From assembly GCA_963748545.1 (NCBI GenBank), contig CAVVJO010000012.1, forward strand, positions 1 to 64,000: a stretch of DNA of 64,000 nt. The letters run 5' to 3'. The notes under the pieces were generated by a model that saw only the letters and a program-made list of their open reading frames with translations, was not told the DNA's origin and searched no databases. Source of the DNA: Roseiarcus sp963748545 (GTDB lineage: Bacteria > Pseudomonadota > Alphaproteobacteria > Rhizobiales > Beijerinckiaceae). Of the stretch, positions 1 to 9,069 are shown one piece after another; position 1 is the first letter of the stretch; each line of letters begins with the position of its first letter. Position numbers and translations under genes: made by a program.

Positions 1-908
1 TCGTTGGAATATTCCTTGTAGGCGGGAACGCCGTGCGGCCCGAAGAGCTCGCCCTTCATCACCTCCGAGAAGCCGAGAATGGCGTTCAGTGGGGTGCGCA
101 GCTCATGGCTCATGGTGGCCAGAAACCGCGATTTCGCCAGGTTCGCCCCCTCGGCCCGCCGCCGCGCCTCGTCCGAGTTGAGCTTGGCCTGCTCGAGCTC
201 GGCGATCAGCAAGTCCTTCTCCGCCTGGAGCGAGACGCTGCGGGCGGCGGCCGCGTGCAGGCGCTGAACGACGACCAGGACATATCCGATGACGCCGATC
301 GTCATGGCGGCGGCTGGCAGCGCTGGATTCTGCAAGCGCGCCGACCAGGCGAGGATCACGCCGACGATCATCGGCAGCATCCCCGCGACGAACGCAGCCG
401 GAATCGTCGCCGCCAGCAGCGACATGACGGTCGACGCCAGCAGCATGACCAGCATGGCGAAAGCGGGCGCATCAGGCTCGGCCGACCCTAGGAGCGCGAC
501 AATGAGATAGGTCCAGGCGGATCCGCAGAAGGTTGTCGCCAGAACGAACTTGCGCCGCCACGCGCCCGCGCTCTTGTCAGCCTCGCCGTTGTCCAGAAAC
601 GCGAGCGGAAGCGCATAAACGAGGGCGATGGCGCAACCGATGAACACCGCCCACGTGGCCATCGCTGCGGCGCCGACGAGGCGCAACACCACCGCAGCGG
701 TCCCAAACGCGACGAGGCCGAGCACGGGGGCCGCGTTGCGATGGATTCGAGCAAACAACCGGATCATCCCGACGGAATAGGGGGGCGTCGGCTCGGATCC
801 GGTCGTAGTCTCGCCGGCGCGCCGGAGCCCGAAAGTCATCCTGCGACGGCGCGCCGCAATGTGCGGATCCCGCCGTTCGCCTCCGCTCTCTGCTCTCGAC
901 TCGCTCAT
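1..908 (-). CDS. PleC/DivJ-like membrane sensor histidine kinase, C-terminus beyond window
   Basis: The leftward frame is open from ATG at 908 through base 1, so only the first 302 residues are visible and the ATP-binding domain is off-window. After a basic, Arg-rich N-terminus come several hydrophobic membrane segments (about residues 60-210), then a coiled linker with LIAELEQAKLNSDEARRRAE. The H-box MSHELRTPLNAILGFSE follows, with the phospho-accepting His near residue 268. The FGPHGVPAYKEY segment right after the H-box is typical of the PleC/DivJ cell-cycle kinases of Rhizobiales. It is presumably an inner-membrane autokinase. The partner regulator is not in the window, and PleC versus DivJ versus an orphan paralogue cannot be decided without the rest of the gene. 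Confidence 0.85.
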   Translation of the reverse strand, partial: MSESRAESGGERRDPHIAARRRRMTFGLRRAGETTTGSEPTPPYSVGMIRLFARIHRNAAPVLGLVAFGTAAVVLRLVGAAAMATWAVFIGCAIALVYALPLAFLDNGEADKSAGAWRRKFVLATTFCGSAWTYLIVALLGSAEPDAPAFAMLVMLLASTVMSLLAATIPAAFVAGMLPMIVGVILAWSARLQNPALPAAAMTIGVIGYVLVVVQRLHAAAARSVSLQAEKDLLIAELEQAKLNSDEARRRAEGANLAKSRFLATMSHELRTPLNAILGFSEVMKGELFGPHGVPAYKEYSN

Positions 909-1047
909 GGCACTCGGTACGCACCGCAACAGACCGGCGGATTATGCTATCCAAAGCCTTAACGAGGGGCTGACGCAGACGCCGTTATTGGGGGATTTTC
1001 ATTGCCGAGAGGATCAGGCTCAATCGCCAGCTGGAAGGGAGGAGCCG

Positions 1048-1659
1048 ATGAAACTGTTTAATTCCAATTTCGCGCCAAACCCACGTCGGGTGCGGATCTT
1101 TCTTGCCGAGAAGGGAGTGTCCATTCCTCGAGTCGAAGTCGATCTTGCCGGGCTGGAGCACAAGAAGCCCGAGTACTCCGCCGTCAATCCTTTTCAGGTG
1201 ATTCCCGCCCTCGAGCTCGACGAGGGAACGGTGATTGGAGAATCGATCGCGATCTGCCGCTACCTCGAGGAGTTACATCCCGACCCCAACCTTTTCGGCG
1301 AGACGCCCCTCGAGCGCGCAACGATCGAAATGTGGCAAAGACGGGTCGAGTGGCACCTTCTGCTGCCAATCGCGCAGGTCTTCCGCCACTCACATCCGCA
1401 TATGTCGAAGATGGAGGATCCGCAGGTCGCCGACTGGGCGGCCGCCAACCGGCCTCGCGCGCAGCGCAACATGGCGATCTTCGACGAAGTTCTGAGTAAC
1501 CGACCGTTTGTCGCGGGCGGGCGGTTTACCGTCGCCGACATTACAGGACTGGTGGCGCTGGACTTCGCCAAGCCCGCGCGGCTCGCAATCCCGGCTGAAC
1601 TTGCGCATCTCAACCGCTGGCATGGGTCGCTTAGAGCCCGGCCGAGCGCCGCGGCCTGA
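1048..1659 (+). CDS. glutathione S-transferase family protein
   Basis: This 203-residue cytosolic protein has the usual GST length. The N-terminal thioredoxin fold (about 1-80) shows NPRRVRIFLAEKG, the cis-proline in VIPAL (Pro53) and the glutathione gamma-glutamyl binding pair GES (Glu65-Ser66) followed by AICRYLEE. The C-terminal helical domain contains FTVADITGLVALDF. The start at 1048 was chosen because a good ribosome binding site (GGGAGG) lies 4 to 9 bases upstream. The same frame is open further upstream, but that stretch has no GST similarity. It diverges from the kinase at 908 across 139 bases. The substrate cannot be inferred. Confidence 0.9.
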   Translation: MKLFNSNFAPNPRRVRIFLAEKGVSIPRVEVDLAGLEHKKPEYSAVNPFQVIPALELDEGTVIGESIAICRYLEELHPDPNLFGETPLERATIEMWQRRVEWHLLLPIAQVFRHSHPHMSKMEDPQVADWAAANRPRAQRNMAIFDEVLSNRPFVAGGRFTVADITGLVALDFAKPARLAIPAELAHLNRWHGSLRARPSAAA

Positions 1660-1705
1660 CAGTTAAAGTGACGATACCAAGTCGGGGAACTCCATGCGGC
1701 CTCGT

Positions 1706-2206
1706 TTATTCCGCGGGGTCTCGTGTTCTCTGGCGCCGTGGTTGACGGTTCGGCCAGGCCACAATTCTTTCCGGCCACGCCTCCTGCGCAAGATCGTCCT
1801 CGGAGGCGAACACGCGGCCCCGGACAGAAACCCCCGCCTGATGCACGCTTGAGGGCGAGCCGGAGACGAGCGGATGCCAATCCGGCAGATCCTTGCCTTC
1901 CGAAACCAGCCGATACGCGCAGGTGACGGGCAACCAGCTCAATGATCGAACGACCGCGGGCGTCAGCGTGACGCAGTCGGGCACTCGGCGGCTGCGTCGC
2001 TGATAGTCGCGGCATCGGCACGCCTTGGCGTCGAGGAGGGTGCATCCGATATCGGTGAAGTGAATGACGCCTGTGTCCTCGTCCTCAAGCTTCACAAGAC
2101 AGCAGCGCGCGCATCCATCGCAAAGGCTCTCCCATTCGGCAACCGTCATCTCCTCGAGCGACTTGGCTTTCCAGAACGGCGCATCTTCGGCGGGATCCTT
2201 CGTCAT
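1706..2206 (-). CDS. YcgN/UPF0260 family cysteine-cluster protein
   Basis: This 166-residue protein carries the cluster CxxCxxCC (Cys29, 32, 35, 36, in SLCDGCARCCLVKLED). Further cysteines follow in DIGCTLLDAKACRCRDYQRR and VPDC, the pattern of the YkgJ/UPF0153-UPF0260 family, thought to bind a metal or Fe-S centre. It also shows LSWLPVTCAYRL and the LPDWHPL segment typical of YcgN. The ATG at 2206 is preferred; a TTG at 2227 would add seven residues. Biochemical role unknown. It converges on the GST gene. Confidence 0.88.
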   Translation of the reverse strand: MTKDPAEDAPFWKAKSLEEMTVAEWESLCDGCARCCLVKLEDEDTGVIHFTDIGCTLLDAKACRCRDYQRRSRRVPDCVTLTPAVVRSLSWLPVTCAYRLVSEGKDLPDWHPLVSGSPSSVHQAGVSVRGRVFASEDDLAQEAWPERIVAWPNRQPRRQRTRDPAE

Positions 2207-2293
2207 AGTTGCGGACTCGTTTCCCAAGGTTTTCCCCGCCGCCTCGCAGGCGATCCGGAGCTTGCAGTCTCCCTTTAGTGCGACCCAACCCCT

Positions 2294-4613
2294 ATGTTAA
2301 GGCTTCTAGGTATAAGCGCGATCCGATCGGCGGCCAAAATAGAGGGCGTGGCGTTGGGGAGGCGAATAGCGGAAGCATGGGCGACGACCTCTCGGGTCTT
2401 GCTGGCGCTCGACGCCTTCATCAATTCGACCATGTTCGCGGCAGGGCAGAAGGCGGTCGGCGTCCTTGAGACGATCGACGAAGCCTCGGATCGACTGCAT
2501 TTGTCTGGCGCACCGCGGATTGCGGTCGAACTTGCATGTGAAGCGCTGACGCTCGGACTTGGGGGCCTTCTGGTAGTGCTCGCTTTGGCCCTGCCCGCTT
2601 TTCGCGAGACGGCCGATGGCGATCGCCTCGCGCGCAGCGATCTCGCCGTTACGTTTCAAGATCGATATGGCGTCGAGGTGGGCAAGCGCGGCGTCAATCG
2701 CGACGAGGCTGTTCCGTTCCAGGACCTACCCGATTATTTCGTGAAGGCTGTAATAGCGACCGAGGATCGACGATTTTTCAACCACTTTGGCATCGACCTG
2801 GTCGGAACGGTCCGCGCGCTTACCGTCGATGCGAGGGCGTCAGGCGTCGTGCAGGGCGGCTCTTCTATCACACAGCAACTGGCTAAAAATATATTCCTCA
2901 GTAATGAGCGCTCGATCCAGCGAAAGATCAAGGAAGCGTATCTCGCGCTTTGGCTCGAATTCCATCTATCGAAGAAGGAGATTCTCAAGCTTTACCTTGA
3001 TCGCGCTTATATGGGCGCCGGCGCCTTTGGGGTCGAGGCTGCGGCGCAATCCTATTTCGGCAAATCGGCGCGCGATATCGATCTTTCGGAGGCGGCGATG
3101 CTGGCGGGCCTCTTCAAAGCGCCGACCAAGTTTTCGCCGCTTGTCAACCTCGCTGCCGCTCGCGCCCGCGCCAACGATGTGCTGAGCAATCTCGTCGATG
3201 CGGGCTTCATGACCGAGGGACAGGTCTATGCCGCGCGGCGCAACCCCGCGACTCCCATCGATCGTCCCCCGCGCGCAGAGTCCGGACTGGTATCTTGACT
3301 TCGCGTATGCGGAGGTGAAGGCGCTCGCGGCGATCGGAAAACTCGGTCACGACCGCACCCTGACGGTGCGAACGGGCCTCGACAGCGCGCTGCAGGCGAA
3401 GGCCGAGGAGACGATCGAAACGATGCTGCGCGATAAGGCGCCGGCCTACAAGGCCCATCAGGCCGCGGCTGTCGTCGCGACGACCGACGGCCTCGTGCGC
3501 GCGATGGTTGGCGGCCGCGATTACGGCGCGAGCCAATTCAATCGGGCGACGGATGCGGAGCGACAGCCCGGCTCGTCGTTTAAGATTTTCGTCTACATGA
3601 CCGCATTGCTGACCGGCAAATTTCACAGCGACACGCCGATCGACGCATCGAGCGTCTGCATAGGCGACTATTGCGTCCACAATTACCATGGAGAAAGCGC
3701 CGGCGTTTTGCCTCTCTATCGCGCGCTGGCCGAATCCCTGAACACCGCCGCCATTCGCATGTCGATCAAGATCGGCGAGGTCTACTGGCCGCCAAAGCAG
3801 AGCTATCACCTCGCGAAGATCGCAGCGCTTGGGCGCTCCAAGATCGTCGAGACGGCCCGTGCGATGGGCGTGACGACACCGCTCATCGACACCGTGTCGC
3901 TGCCGGTCGGAGCGGATGAGGTCAAGATGATCGACATGGTCGGCGCCAATGCGACGCTTGCGAGCGGCGGCGTGCGCGTGACGCCTTACGCCGCTGTGGA
4001 AGTCCGCAACGCCAGTGGAAAGCTCGTCTATTCCCGCGCCGCCGACAGCGGGTCGCCGACCCGTGTTCTGCCGGCGGACAGAGTTGCAGAGATGAACGAA
4101 ATCATGACCCACGTCGTGACCGAAGGGACAGGGCGCGCGGCGCAGATTCCGGGGCTGGTCATCTCCGGCAAGACCGGCACCACCAACAATTCGACCAACG
4201 CGTGGTTCAACGCCTTCACTGGCAATTTCGTGGGCAGCGTCTGGTTCGGCAACGACGACAACGCGCCAATGGAGAACCTGACCGGCGGCATACTGCCTGC
4301 GATGACCTGGCGGGAGATCATGGCGTTCGCTCACCGCGGCCTCGAACCGAAACCTCCCTTCGGCGTCGCTCCCCCGCCCCCGTCGCAGAGCAGCCCGGCC
4401 GCGCCGGCGCCCGCGAAGGCCGCCCCGGACGCGGGCGCCGCGCCTCCCTCGATTGCGTTGTCCCCGGCGGCCACTCGGGCAATCCTCGATATTCGCGAAC
4501 TCGCGCGGACCGCGCTCTCCCGGCTGTCGGTTTCGATCGGTCCCGGCGCCGATCCGAGGACGACCCCGACAGCGCCCGCCGTGTCGCTCGGCAGCGCCGT
4601 CGGCTCGCCTTAA
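2294..4613 (+). CDS. penicillin-binding protein 1A class (transglycosylase/transpeptidase), frameshifted
   Basis: A bifunctional murein synthase split between two frames. 2294-3298 holds an N-terminal extension, one membrane segment (about residues 84-103) and the GT51 domain: catalytic Glu157 in EDRRFFNHFGID, GGSSITQQLAKN, RKIKEAYLALWLE and KKEILKLYLD. The second frame, entered about base 3270 and running to 4613, holds the transpeptidase: PGSSFK (nucleophile Ser about 427, Lys three later), SLNTAA and SGKTGTTNN, then a Pro/Ala-rich tail. Dropping one C from the run at 3266-3270 joins the frames smoothly (DRPRAQSPDWYLDF) into about 772 residues, normal for the family. The break looks like an indel artefact; if real, the protein would lose its transpeptidase domain. 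The start has no strong ribosome binding site. Confidence 0.9.
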
Positions 4614-4625
4614 CTCCCGCCCGTA

Positions 4626-5258
4626 TTGACATTCTCTGGTCGGGCCGCCTTGTCTGCCGCATCACGGGGACCGGGTCGCGTGGCGGATTTCATGGCAATG
4701 GTCATCGTCGGCGTCTTGGGGCTGGTCATCGGCCTGACCGCCAGCGCCTTCGCGGTGTCGCATCTGAGCCCATTCGACCAGGTTCGGCTCGGCGCCTGGT
4801 CGATCGAGGCGCACGCCGGTTCGATCGAAGCCGATCCATACACCCGCGCCCGGCTGGCGACGAGCGGCGAGATCCCGCTTGCAACCGGCGAGGGGTTGCA
4901 ACTGATCGCTCGCGAGGACGACGACGGGCGTCGCCTAGACGCCCGGTGCGTCTATCAGATCGGCCCTCGGGCGCCAGCCGCGCGCTACTGGACCTTGAGC
5001 CTCACGGACCCGCAAGGCTTCCCTGTCGCCAATCCGGCCGACCGTTATGGTTTCCGGTCGTCGGAGATCCTTCGCGCCGGCTCAGGCGACTTTGTCATCA
5101 CCGCGGCGGCGGAGGTCCAGCCGGGAAACTGGCTCCCGATCGGCGCGGCCGGCCCCTTCGCGCTGGCGCTCAGGCTCTACGATTCCCCGCTCGGCGCCAC
5201 GGCCGCCGCGATTGATCCGGCCATGGCGCCGAGGATCAAGCGGGTCGGCTGCGGATGA
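4626..5258 (+). CDS. DUF1214 domain-containing exported/membrane-anchored protein
   Basis: About 190-210 residues: one N-terminal hydrophobic helix (MAMVIVGVLGLVIGLTASAF) and a beta-rich periplasmic domain matching the DUF1214 family, with ARYWTLSLTDPQGFPVANPADR and LRLYDSPLGATAA. The longest frame starts at a TTG (4626); GTG at 4680 or ATG at 4692, placed just before the hydrophobic helix, is more likely. It overlaps the following DUF1254 gene by four bases (ATGA at 5255). DUF1214 and DUF1254 are the C- and N-terminal halves of one larger protein in many bacteria, and a split adjacent pair is common in Rhizobiales. Function unknown; the location next to a murein synthase suggests envelope placement only weakly. 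Confidence 0.8.
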   Translation: MTFSGRAALSAASRGPGRVADFMAMVIVGVLGLVIGLTASAFAVSHLSPFDQVRLGAWSIEAHAGSIEADPYTRARLATSGEIPLATGEGLQLIAREDDDGRRLDARCVYQIGPRAPAARYWTLSLTDPQGFPVANPADRYGFRSSEILRAGSGDFVITAAAEVQPGNWLPIGAAGPFALALRLYDSPLGATAAAIDPAMAPRIKRVGCG

Positions 5259-5830
5259 GGGCGCGGGCCGGCTTGAGCGCCATCCTGGTCGTCGCCGCGT
5301 CGGCGGCCGTTCTGGCGGGGATCGTCCATTTCGTCGTGATCCTGACGACGCCCTGGGTCGCGACCCGAGACGCCTACGCGGAGACTCTCCGGCATGGGCG
5401 GGGTCGACGAAACAGTGGCCCTGCCCGCCGCAGACCCGGCGCGACAGGCGCCCCCTTCGCGGACCCGGCGGTGGCTGCGGCTTTCTGCCGATACAATCTC
5501 GCCGGCGGGCCGATCCGGGTCCGCGCTCCGACCGGCCGCACCTTTTCCTCGATCTCCTTCCATACGCGACGTGGCCTCGCCTTCTACGCCCTCACCGACA
5601 AAGCCGGCGCGCAAGGCGCGATCGAAGCGGTGCTCGCCACCCCCGACGACGTCCGAACGCTCGCCTCCCACGACGACGAAGAAAGTCCGTCACGCGACTT
5701 GCGCATTGCGGCGCCGGAGCGTGAGGGCTATGTGATGGTCCGCGTGTTCAGCGAGACGCCGAGCCTCCGCGCGGAGGCCGAGGACGAAGCCAGGCGCCTG
5801 ACCTGCACGCCGGAACCCGTCCCTCGTTAA
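5255..5830 (+). CDS. DUF1254 domain-containing membrane protein, with an internal out-of-frame patch
   Basis: A 191-residue protein with an N-terminal membrane helix (LSAILVVAASAAVLAGIVHFVV) and a DUF1254-like periplasmic domain (FADPAVAAAFCRYNLAGGPI, TFSSISFHTRRGLAFYALTD, VRVFSETPSLRAEAEDEARR). Residues about 48-66 (RGRRNSGPARRRPGATGA) are oddly Arg/Pro-rich. Reading the +1 frame between the G run at 5400-5403 and the C run at 5451-5455 gives VDETVALPAADPARQAPP instead, which fits the family far better. Two compensating one-base indels therefore probably corrupt about 18 residues. It overlaps the DUF1214 gene and presumably works with it. Function unknown. Confidence 0.78.
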   Translation: MRARAGLSAILVVAASAAVLAGIVHFVVILTTPWVATRDAYAETLRHGRGRRNSGPARRRPGATGAPFADPAVAAAFCRYNLAGGPIRVRAPTGRTFSSISFHTRRGLAFYALTDKAGAQGAIEAVLATPDDVRTLASHDDEESPSRDLRIAAPEREGYVMVRVFSETPSLRAEAEDEARRLTCTPEPVPR

Positions 5831-5907
5831 ATCGTTGGACATAGGCCGCCTTTGGCGGGAAAGTGCCGCAGGATGGGGAAACGCATCGGCCCGGGTAGGA
5901 CGCCAGA

Positions 5908-6837
5908 TTGACCACACTGCTGATCAGCCACCCTGCCTGCCTCGCGCACGACATGGGCGAGGGCCATCCCGAGCGCCCCGACCGGATTCGCGCGGTCGAC
6001 CGCGCGCTCGAGAGCGAAGTGTTTCAGATGTTGGCGCGCGACGCCGCGCCGCGCGCCGAGATTGCGGCGATCGCCCGTGTCCACCCGCTCGACTATATCG
6101 AGGCGATCCGCTCGGCGACGCCCGCTCAAGGCCATGTCGCGATCGATCAGGACACGTCGATGTGCCCCAGCACCTTCGAGGCCGCGCTCCGGTCTGCCGG
6201 GGGCGCCCTGTTCGCCGTCGACGAGGTGATGACCCGCAAGGTCCGCAACGCCTTCGTGGCGACCCGCCCGCCCGGTCATCACGCCGAGATGGCGACCCCG
6301 ATGGGCTTCTGCTTCTTCAACAATGCGGCGATCGCGGCGCGTCATGCGCGGGCGGTGTACGGCGCCGAGCGGGTCGCGATCATGGATTTTGACGTCCATC
6401 ACGGCAACGGCACCCAGCACATCTTCTGGAGCGACCCGAGCGTGATGTACACCTCGACCCACGAGATGCCGAATTATCCCGGCACGGGTGCCATCAGCGA
6501 GCGGGGCGAGCACGACCAGATCGTCAACGCGCCGTTGCGGGCGGGCGATGGCGGCGACACCTTCCGCGAGGCGATGGAGGTGGCGATCCTGCCGCGGATC
6601 GACGACTTCGCCCCCGATCTCGTGATCATTTCCGCGGGCTTCGACGCCCATCGCCACGACCCGCTGGGCAATCTCAACCTGGTCGAGGCCGACTTCGTCT
6701 GGGCGACCCGCAAGCTGACGGAGCTCGCGCAGAAGCATTGCGGCGGACGCGTGGTGTCGGTGCTCGAAGGCGGCTATGACCTCGACGGCCTCGCGCGCTC
6801 GGTCGCCGCCCACGTGACGGCGCTGATGGAGGGATGA
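5908..6837 (+). CDS. histone deacetylase-like amidohydrolase (AcuC/acetylpolyamine amidohydrolase class)
   Basis: This 309-residue cytosolic protein of the arginase/deacetylase fold has all the catalytic signatures: HPERPDRI near the N-terminus, tandem histidines His124-His125 in RPPGHHAE, zinc ligands Asp162 and His164 in DFDVHHGNGTQ, a third ligand Asp246 in SAGFDAHRHDPLG, and the C-terminal EGGYDLDGLA. In bacteria such enzymes remove acetyl groups from lysine or small amines; the actual substrate cannot be told. The start is a TTG at 5908, set by similarity to the family N-terminus (LLISHPACLAHDMGEGHPERPDR). It stands alone, with a long geneless stretch after it. Confidence 0.92.
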   Translation: MTTLLISHPACLAHDMGEGHPERPDRIRAVDRALESEVFQMLARDAAPRAEIAAIARVHPLDYIEAIRSATPAQGHVAIDQDTSMCPSTFEAALRSAGGALFAVDEVMTRKVRNAFVATRPPGHHAEMATPMGFCFFNNAAIAARHARAVYGAERVAIMDFDVHHGNGTQHIFWSDPSVMYTSTHEMPNYPGTGAISERGEHDQIVNAPLRAGDGGDTFREAMEVAILPRIDDFAPDLVIISAGFDAHRHDPLGNLNLVEADFVWATRKLTELAQKHCGGRVVSVLEGGYDLDGLARSVAAHVTALMEG

Positions 6838-7989
6838 GGCGTTCCTGAGCGGCGTCGCCGCCGTTCCGCCGCCTCCAGTCCATTTTGGGCCTTTTCAAGA
6901 GCTTGCGGCGGATTTTCCGGGGGTTCGGCAATCCAAGGCGAATGTCGTCGTCCGCGGCGGCTTCCCGTCGCGAGCGCAAACTGGGCGCCTGATGGCAAAG
7001 CCGAGGCGCATCCAAGCTGGCGCGGCGCCGAAGCCAAATCCATCGAAGCCAAACCCAAATCCATGCCAACCGGATGCAAGGCCTGACCCTTTGCCGTTTT
7101 CAATCTTTTCAATGACTTGCGCGCGCATTGGATGGCCGTCGCGGCCATCCCGCCGAGGGTTGGATGGCCTTGTGCGAAGAAAGGCCCTCCGGGCGTCGCG
7201 CGCACCTTTGCCGCAGCCAAGGATCTCAAGGCGTTAGGACCTCCTGACGCGACTCGCCGCGCCGAGCGCGGCGCCGCTTGCAGGCCCGGCTCGAACCGAA
7301 CTCCATGGCAGACCCGCGCTTGAGGAGGAGATCCGTCAAAAATCGCTCCCGTGGGCTCCATCGTTCGCGCCTCGAAGGACAGCTTATCGCCCGCCGAACG
7401 ACGGCCGGCGACCCGCGATCACGTCCGGTCCAACGCTGGCCGGCGGCGCCGCTCAGTCGACCCTTCCAAACCGCAATCCTGTCCATGCTCAGCCTGAACT
7501 CTCCGCAACACCTTCATTATGTGTTCTTTTTTTGTTCTTGTCAAGCGTTTGCCACAGGTGATAGCCAAGGCCATCTCGCGGGCGCGCGCGGACTGCGAGA
7601 GTCACCGGCTTGGTCGAGCCGAATGAAAGCTGAAGATCGACGGTGAGCGGACCTGGCGGGCCGCCGTGTCGTAGGACAAGATCTGGTCGGAAAGCGGGCT
7701 TTGCCTCCAGGCGCGCAGTGCGCCCTTAACGGAGGCTTGCCGTCAGTCGATCGCATCCATGAACGCCCGCAAGCGGGGGACGATATTGCAACGGTGACCC
7801 CTTGCTGCCGGAACCAAGGCCGAGTAGCCTGAGCGAACGCTCGCTCGATTTTGTTGGCCGAGCGCGCGCGTCCGACGAGAGTTTCCTTAAAGATTCCAAT
7901 CGTCTGGGCGCGCCAGCACCGAGGTTTGCCCCGCCACGTCGGCTTTCGCCCACGTGGCTGGAAGAAACGGAACACGGGGAGGAGCAGAC
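6838..7989. other. 1.15-kb intergenic stretch with no recognisable gene
   Basis: No open frame here on either strand resembles a known protein; those present are Arg/Pro-rich in the way typical of chance frames in GC-rich DNA. Visible structure: a purine-poor tract with imperfect repeats of AAGCCAAATCCAT at about 7030-7065, a local AT-rich patch at 7500-7550 holding a strong leftward promoter with an SOS box, and the leader of the ABC importer operon at the right end. A leftward transcript from that promoter would run 670 bases before meeting the deacetylase gene head-on. A small RNA, a short unrecognised protein or a decayed SOS gene are all possible. Confidence 0.6.
7516..7544 (-). promoter_or_regulatory. 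sigma70 promoter with embedded LexA-type (SOS) box
   Basis: On the minus strand the sequence reads TTGACA (7544-7539), a 17-base spacer, then CATAAT (7521-7516): a near-consensus housekeeping promoter. The spacer contains GAAC-A7-GAAC, which on the plus strand is GTTC-N7-GTTC at 7523-7537. That is the known LexA operator of Alphaproteobacteria. An operator placed between -35 and -10 is what a LexA-repressed promoter should look like. Transcription would go leftward into DNA with no recognised gene. Confidence 0.7.
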
Positions 7990-9025
7990 ATGACGCGCCG
8001 TAAGAGCTTTCGACACTTTTTGGTCGCCTTGACCGCCTTTTCCGGGCTGGCGACCGCTGCACTGGCGGATCCGTCGACTCGGATCGGCATTGTGGCGCCT
8101 GGGCCGCACCCGTATTTCACGCAATGGGATCCTGCCGGAGCGCAGGCCAAGAAGGATTTCAATATCGGCGTGGTCGACTATCGGGTGCCGGCCAAGTGGG
8201 AGCTCGCGGCTCATAACGCCCTTCTCGAAAGCATGGCGTCGCAGAACTATAACGCCTTTCTGATTTTCCCTGGCGATCCCGTGGCGACCCGGCCCACCGT
8301 CGCCGACCTCGTCGGAATGGGCGCGCCGGTGATCTCCCTCGCCGGATGCCTGCAGGATCCGAGCGACGCCTCGTTCTGCTTCGCGACCGACAATACGGTC
8401 GCTGCTTACGAGGCCGCCAAGCAGCTGATCAAGGAGATGGGCGGGAAGGGCAAGATCGTCCACTTCGCAGGCTTCCTGATCGACCCAAATACGCGAGTCC
8501 GAAATCGACGCGATCGCCCGCGCAGTCGCGGAGACCAACGGCGCGGTCACGGTCGTGGACAACATCACCGACCTCGATGAGCCAGAGGCGGCGCAGGACA
8601 AGATCAACGCCTTTCTCGCGACCCAAGGCTCCGACATCGGCGGCATCATCACCACCGCCTGGATTCCCTCGGTCGTCGCCGCGACGGCGCTGCGCAAGAT
8701 CGGCGACAAGCGGATCAAGATGGTCGGGCTCGACAACGACGACCTTCTGATGCAGGCGATCCGGGACGGCTACGTTTCCGGGACCTATGTCGAGAACGCG
8801 TTCGCGCAGGCCTACGTCGGCTCGTTCGCGGTCGACAAGCTGCGGACGGGATGTACGCTGCGAAGCGATGCGCCGTGGAAGAACGCCAACCGCAGCGCGA
8901 AGCTTATGGATAGCGGCACGGTCTACGTCACGGCCGCGAACCTCAACTCCTATCACGACATTCAGAAGGAGAAGGCCAAGGACCTTCTCGCAAGCTTCAA
9001 GGCCAACTATTTGAAGTGCCCCTGA
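7990..9025 (+). CDS. sugar-type ABC transporter periplasmic binding protein, frameshifted
   Basis: A type 1 periplasmic binding protein of the ribose/galactose class, about 344 residues after repair. ATG at 7990 follows GGGGAGGAG, and a Sec signal peptide (RRKSFRHFLVALTAFSGLATAALA) leads to the mature start ADPSTRIGIVAPGPHPYFTQWDPAG. The first frame runs to about 8504 (FAGFLIDPNTRVR) and the second from there to 9025 (IDAIARAVAETNGAVTVVDN onward). Removing one A from the AAA at 8502-8504 joins them without a gap. It is first in an operon with two permeases, an ATPase and a dehydrogenase, so it probably delivers a sugar or polyol. The ligand is not identifiable by eye. Confidence 0.88.
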
Positions 9026-9069
9026 GGCAGCGCGAGAGGCTTGTTCGTCACCACCGGAATATCTGACCC

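Noticed and set aside
7030..7065. Short direct repeats resembling a CRISPR or tandem array
   Set aside because: Only two imperfect copies without regular spacing.
7735..7790. LysR-regulator tail on the minus strand (reading PRLRAFMDAID)
   Set aside because: Only about 14 residues look right and nothing upstream supports a LysR gene.
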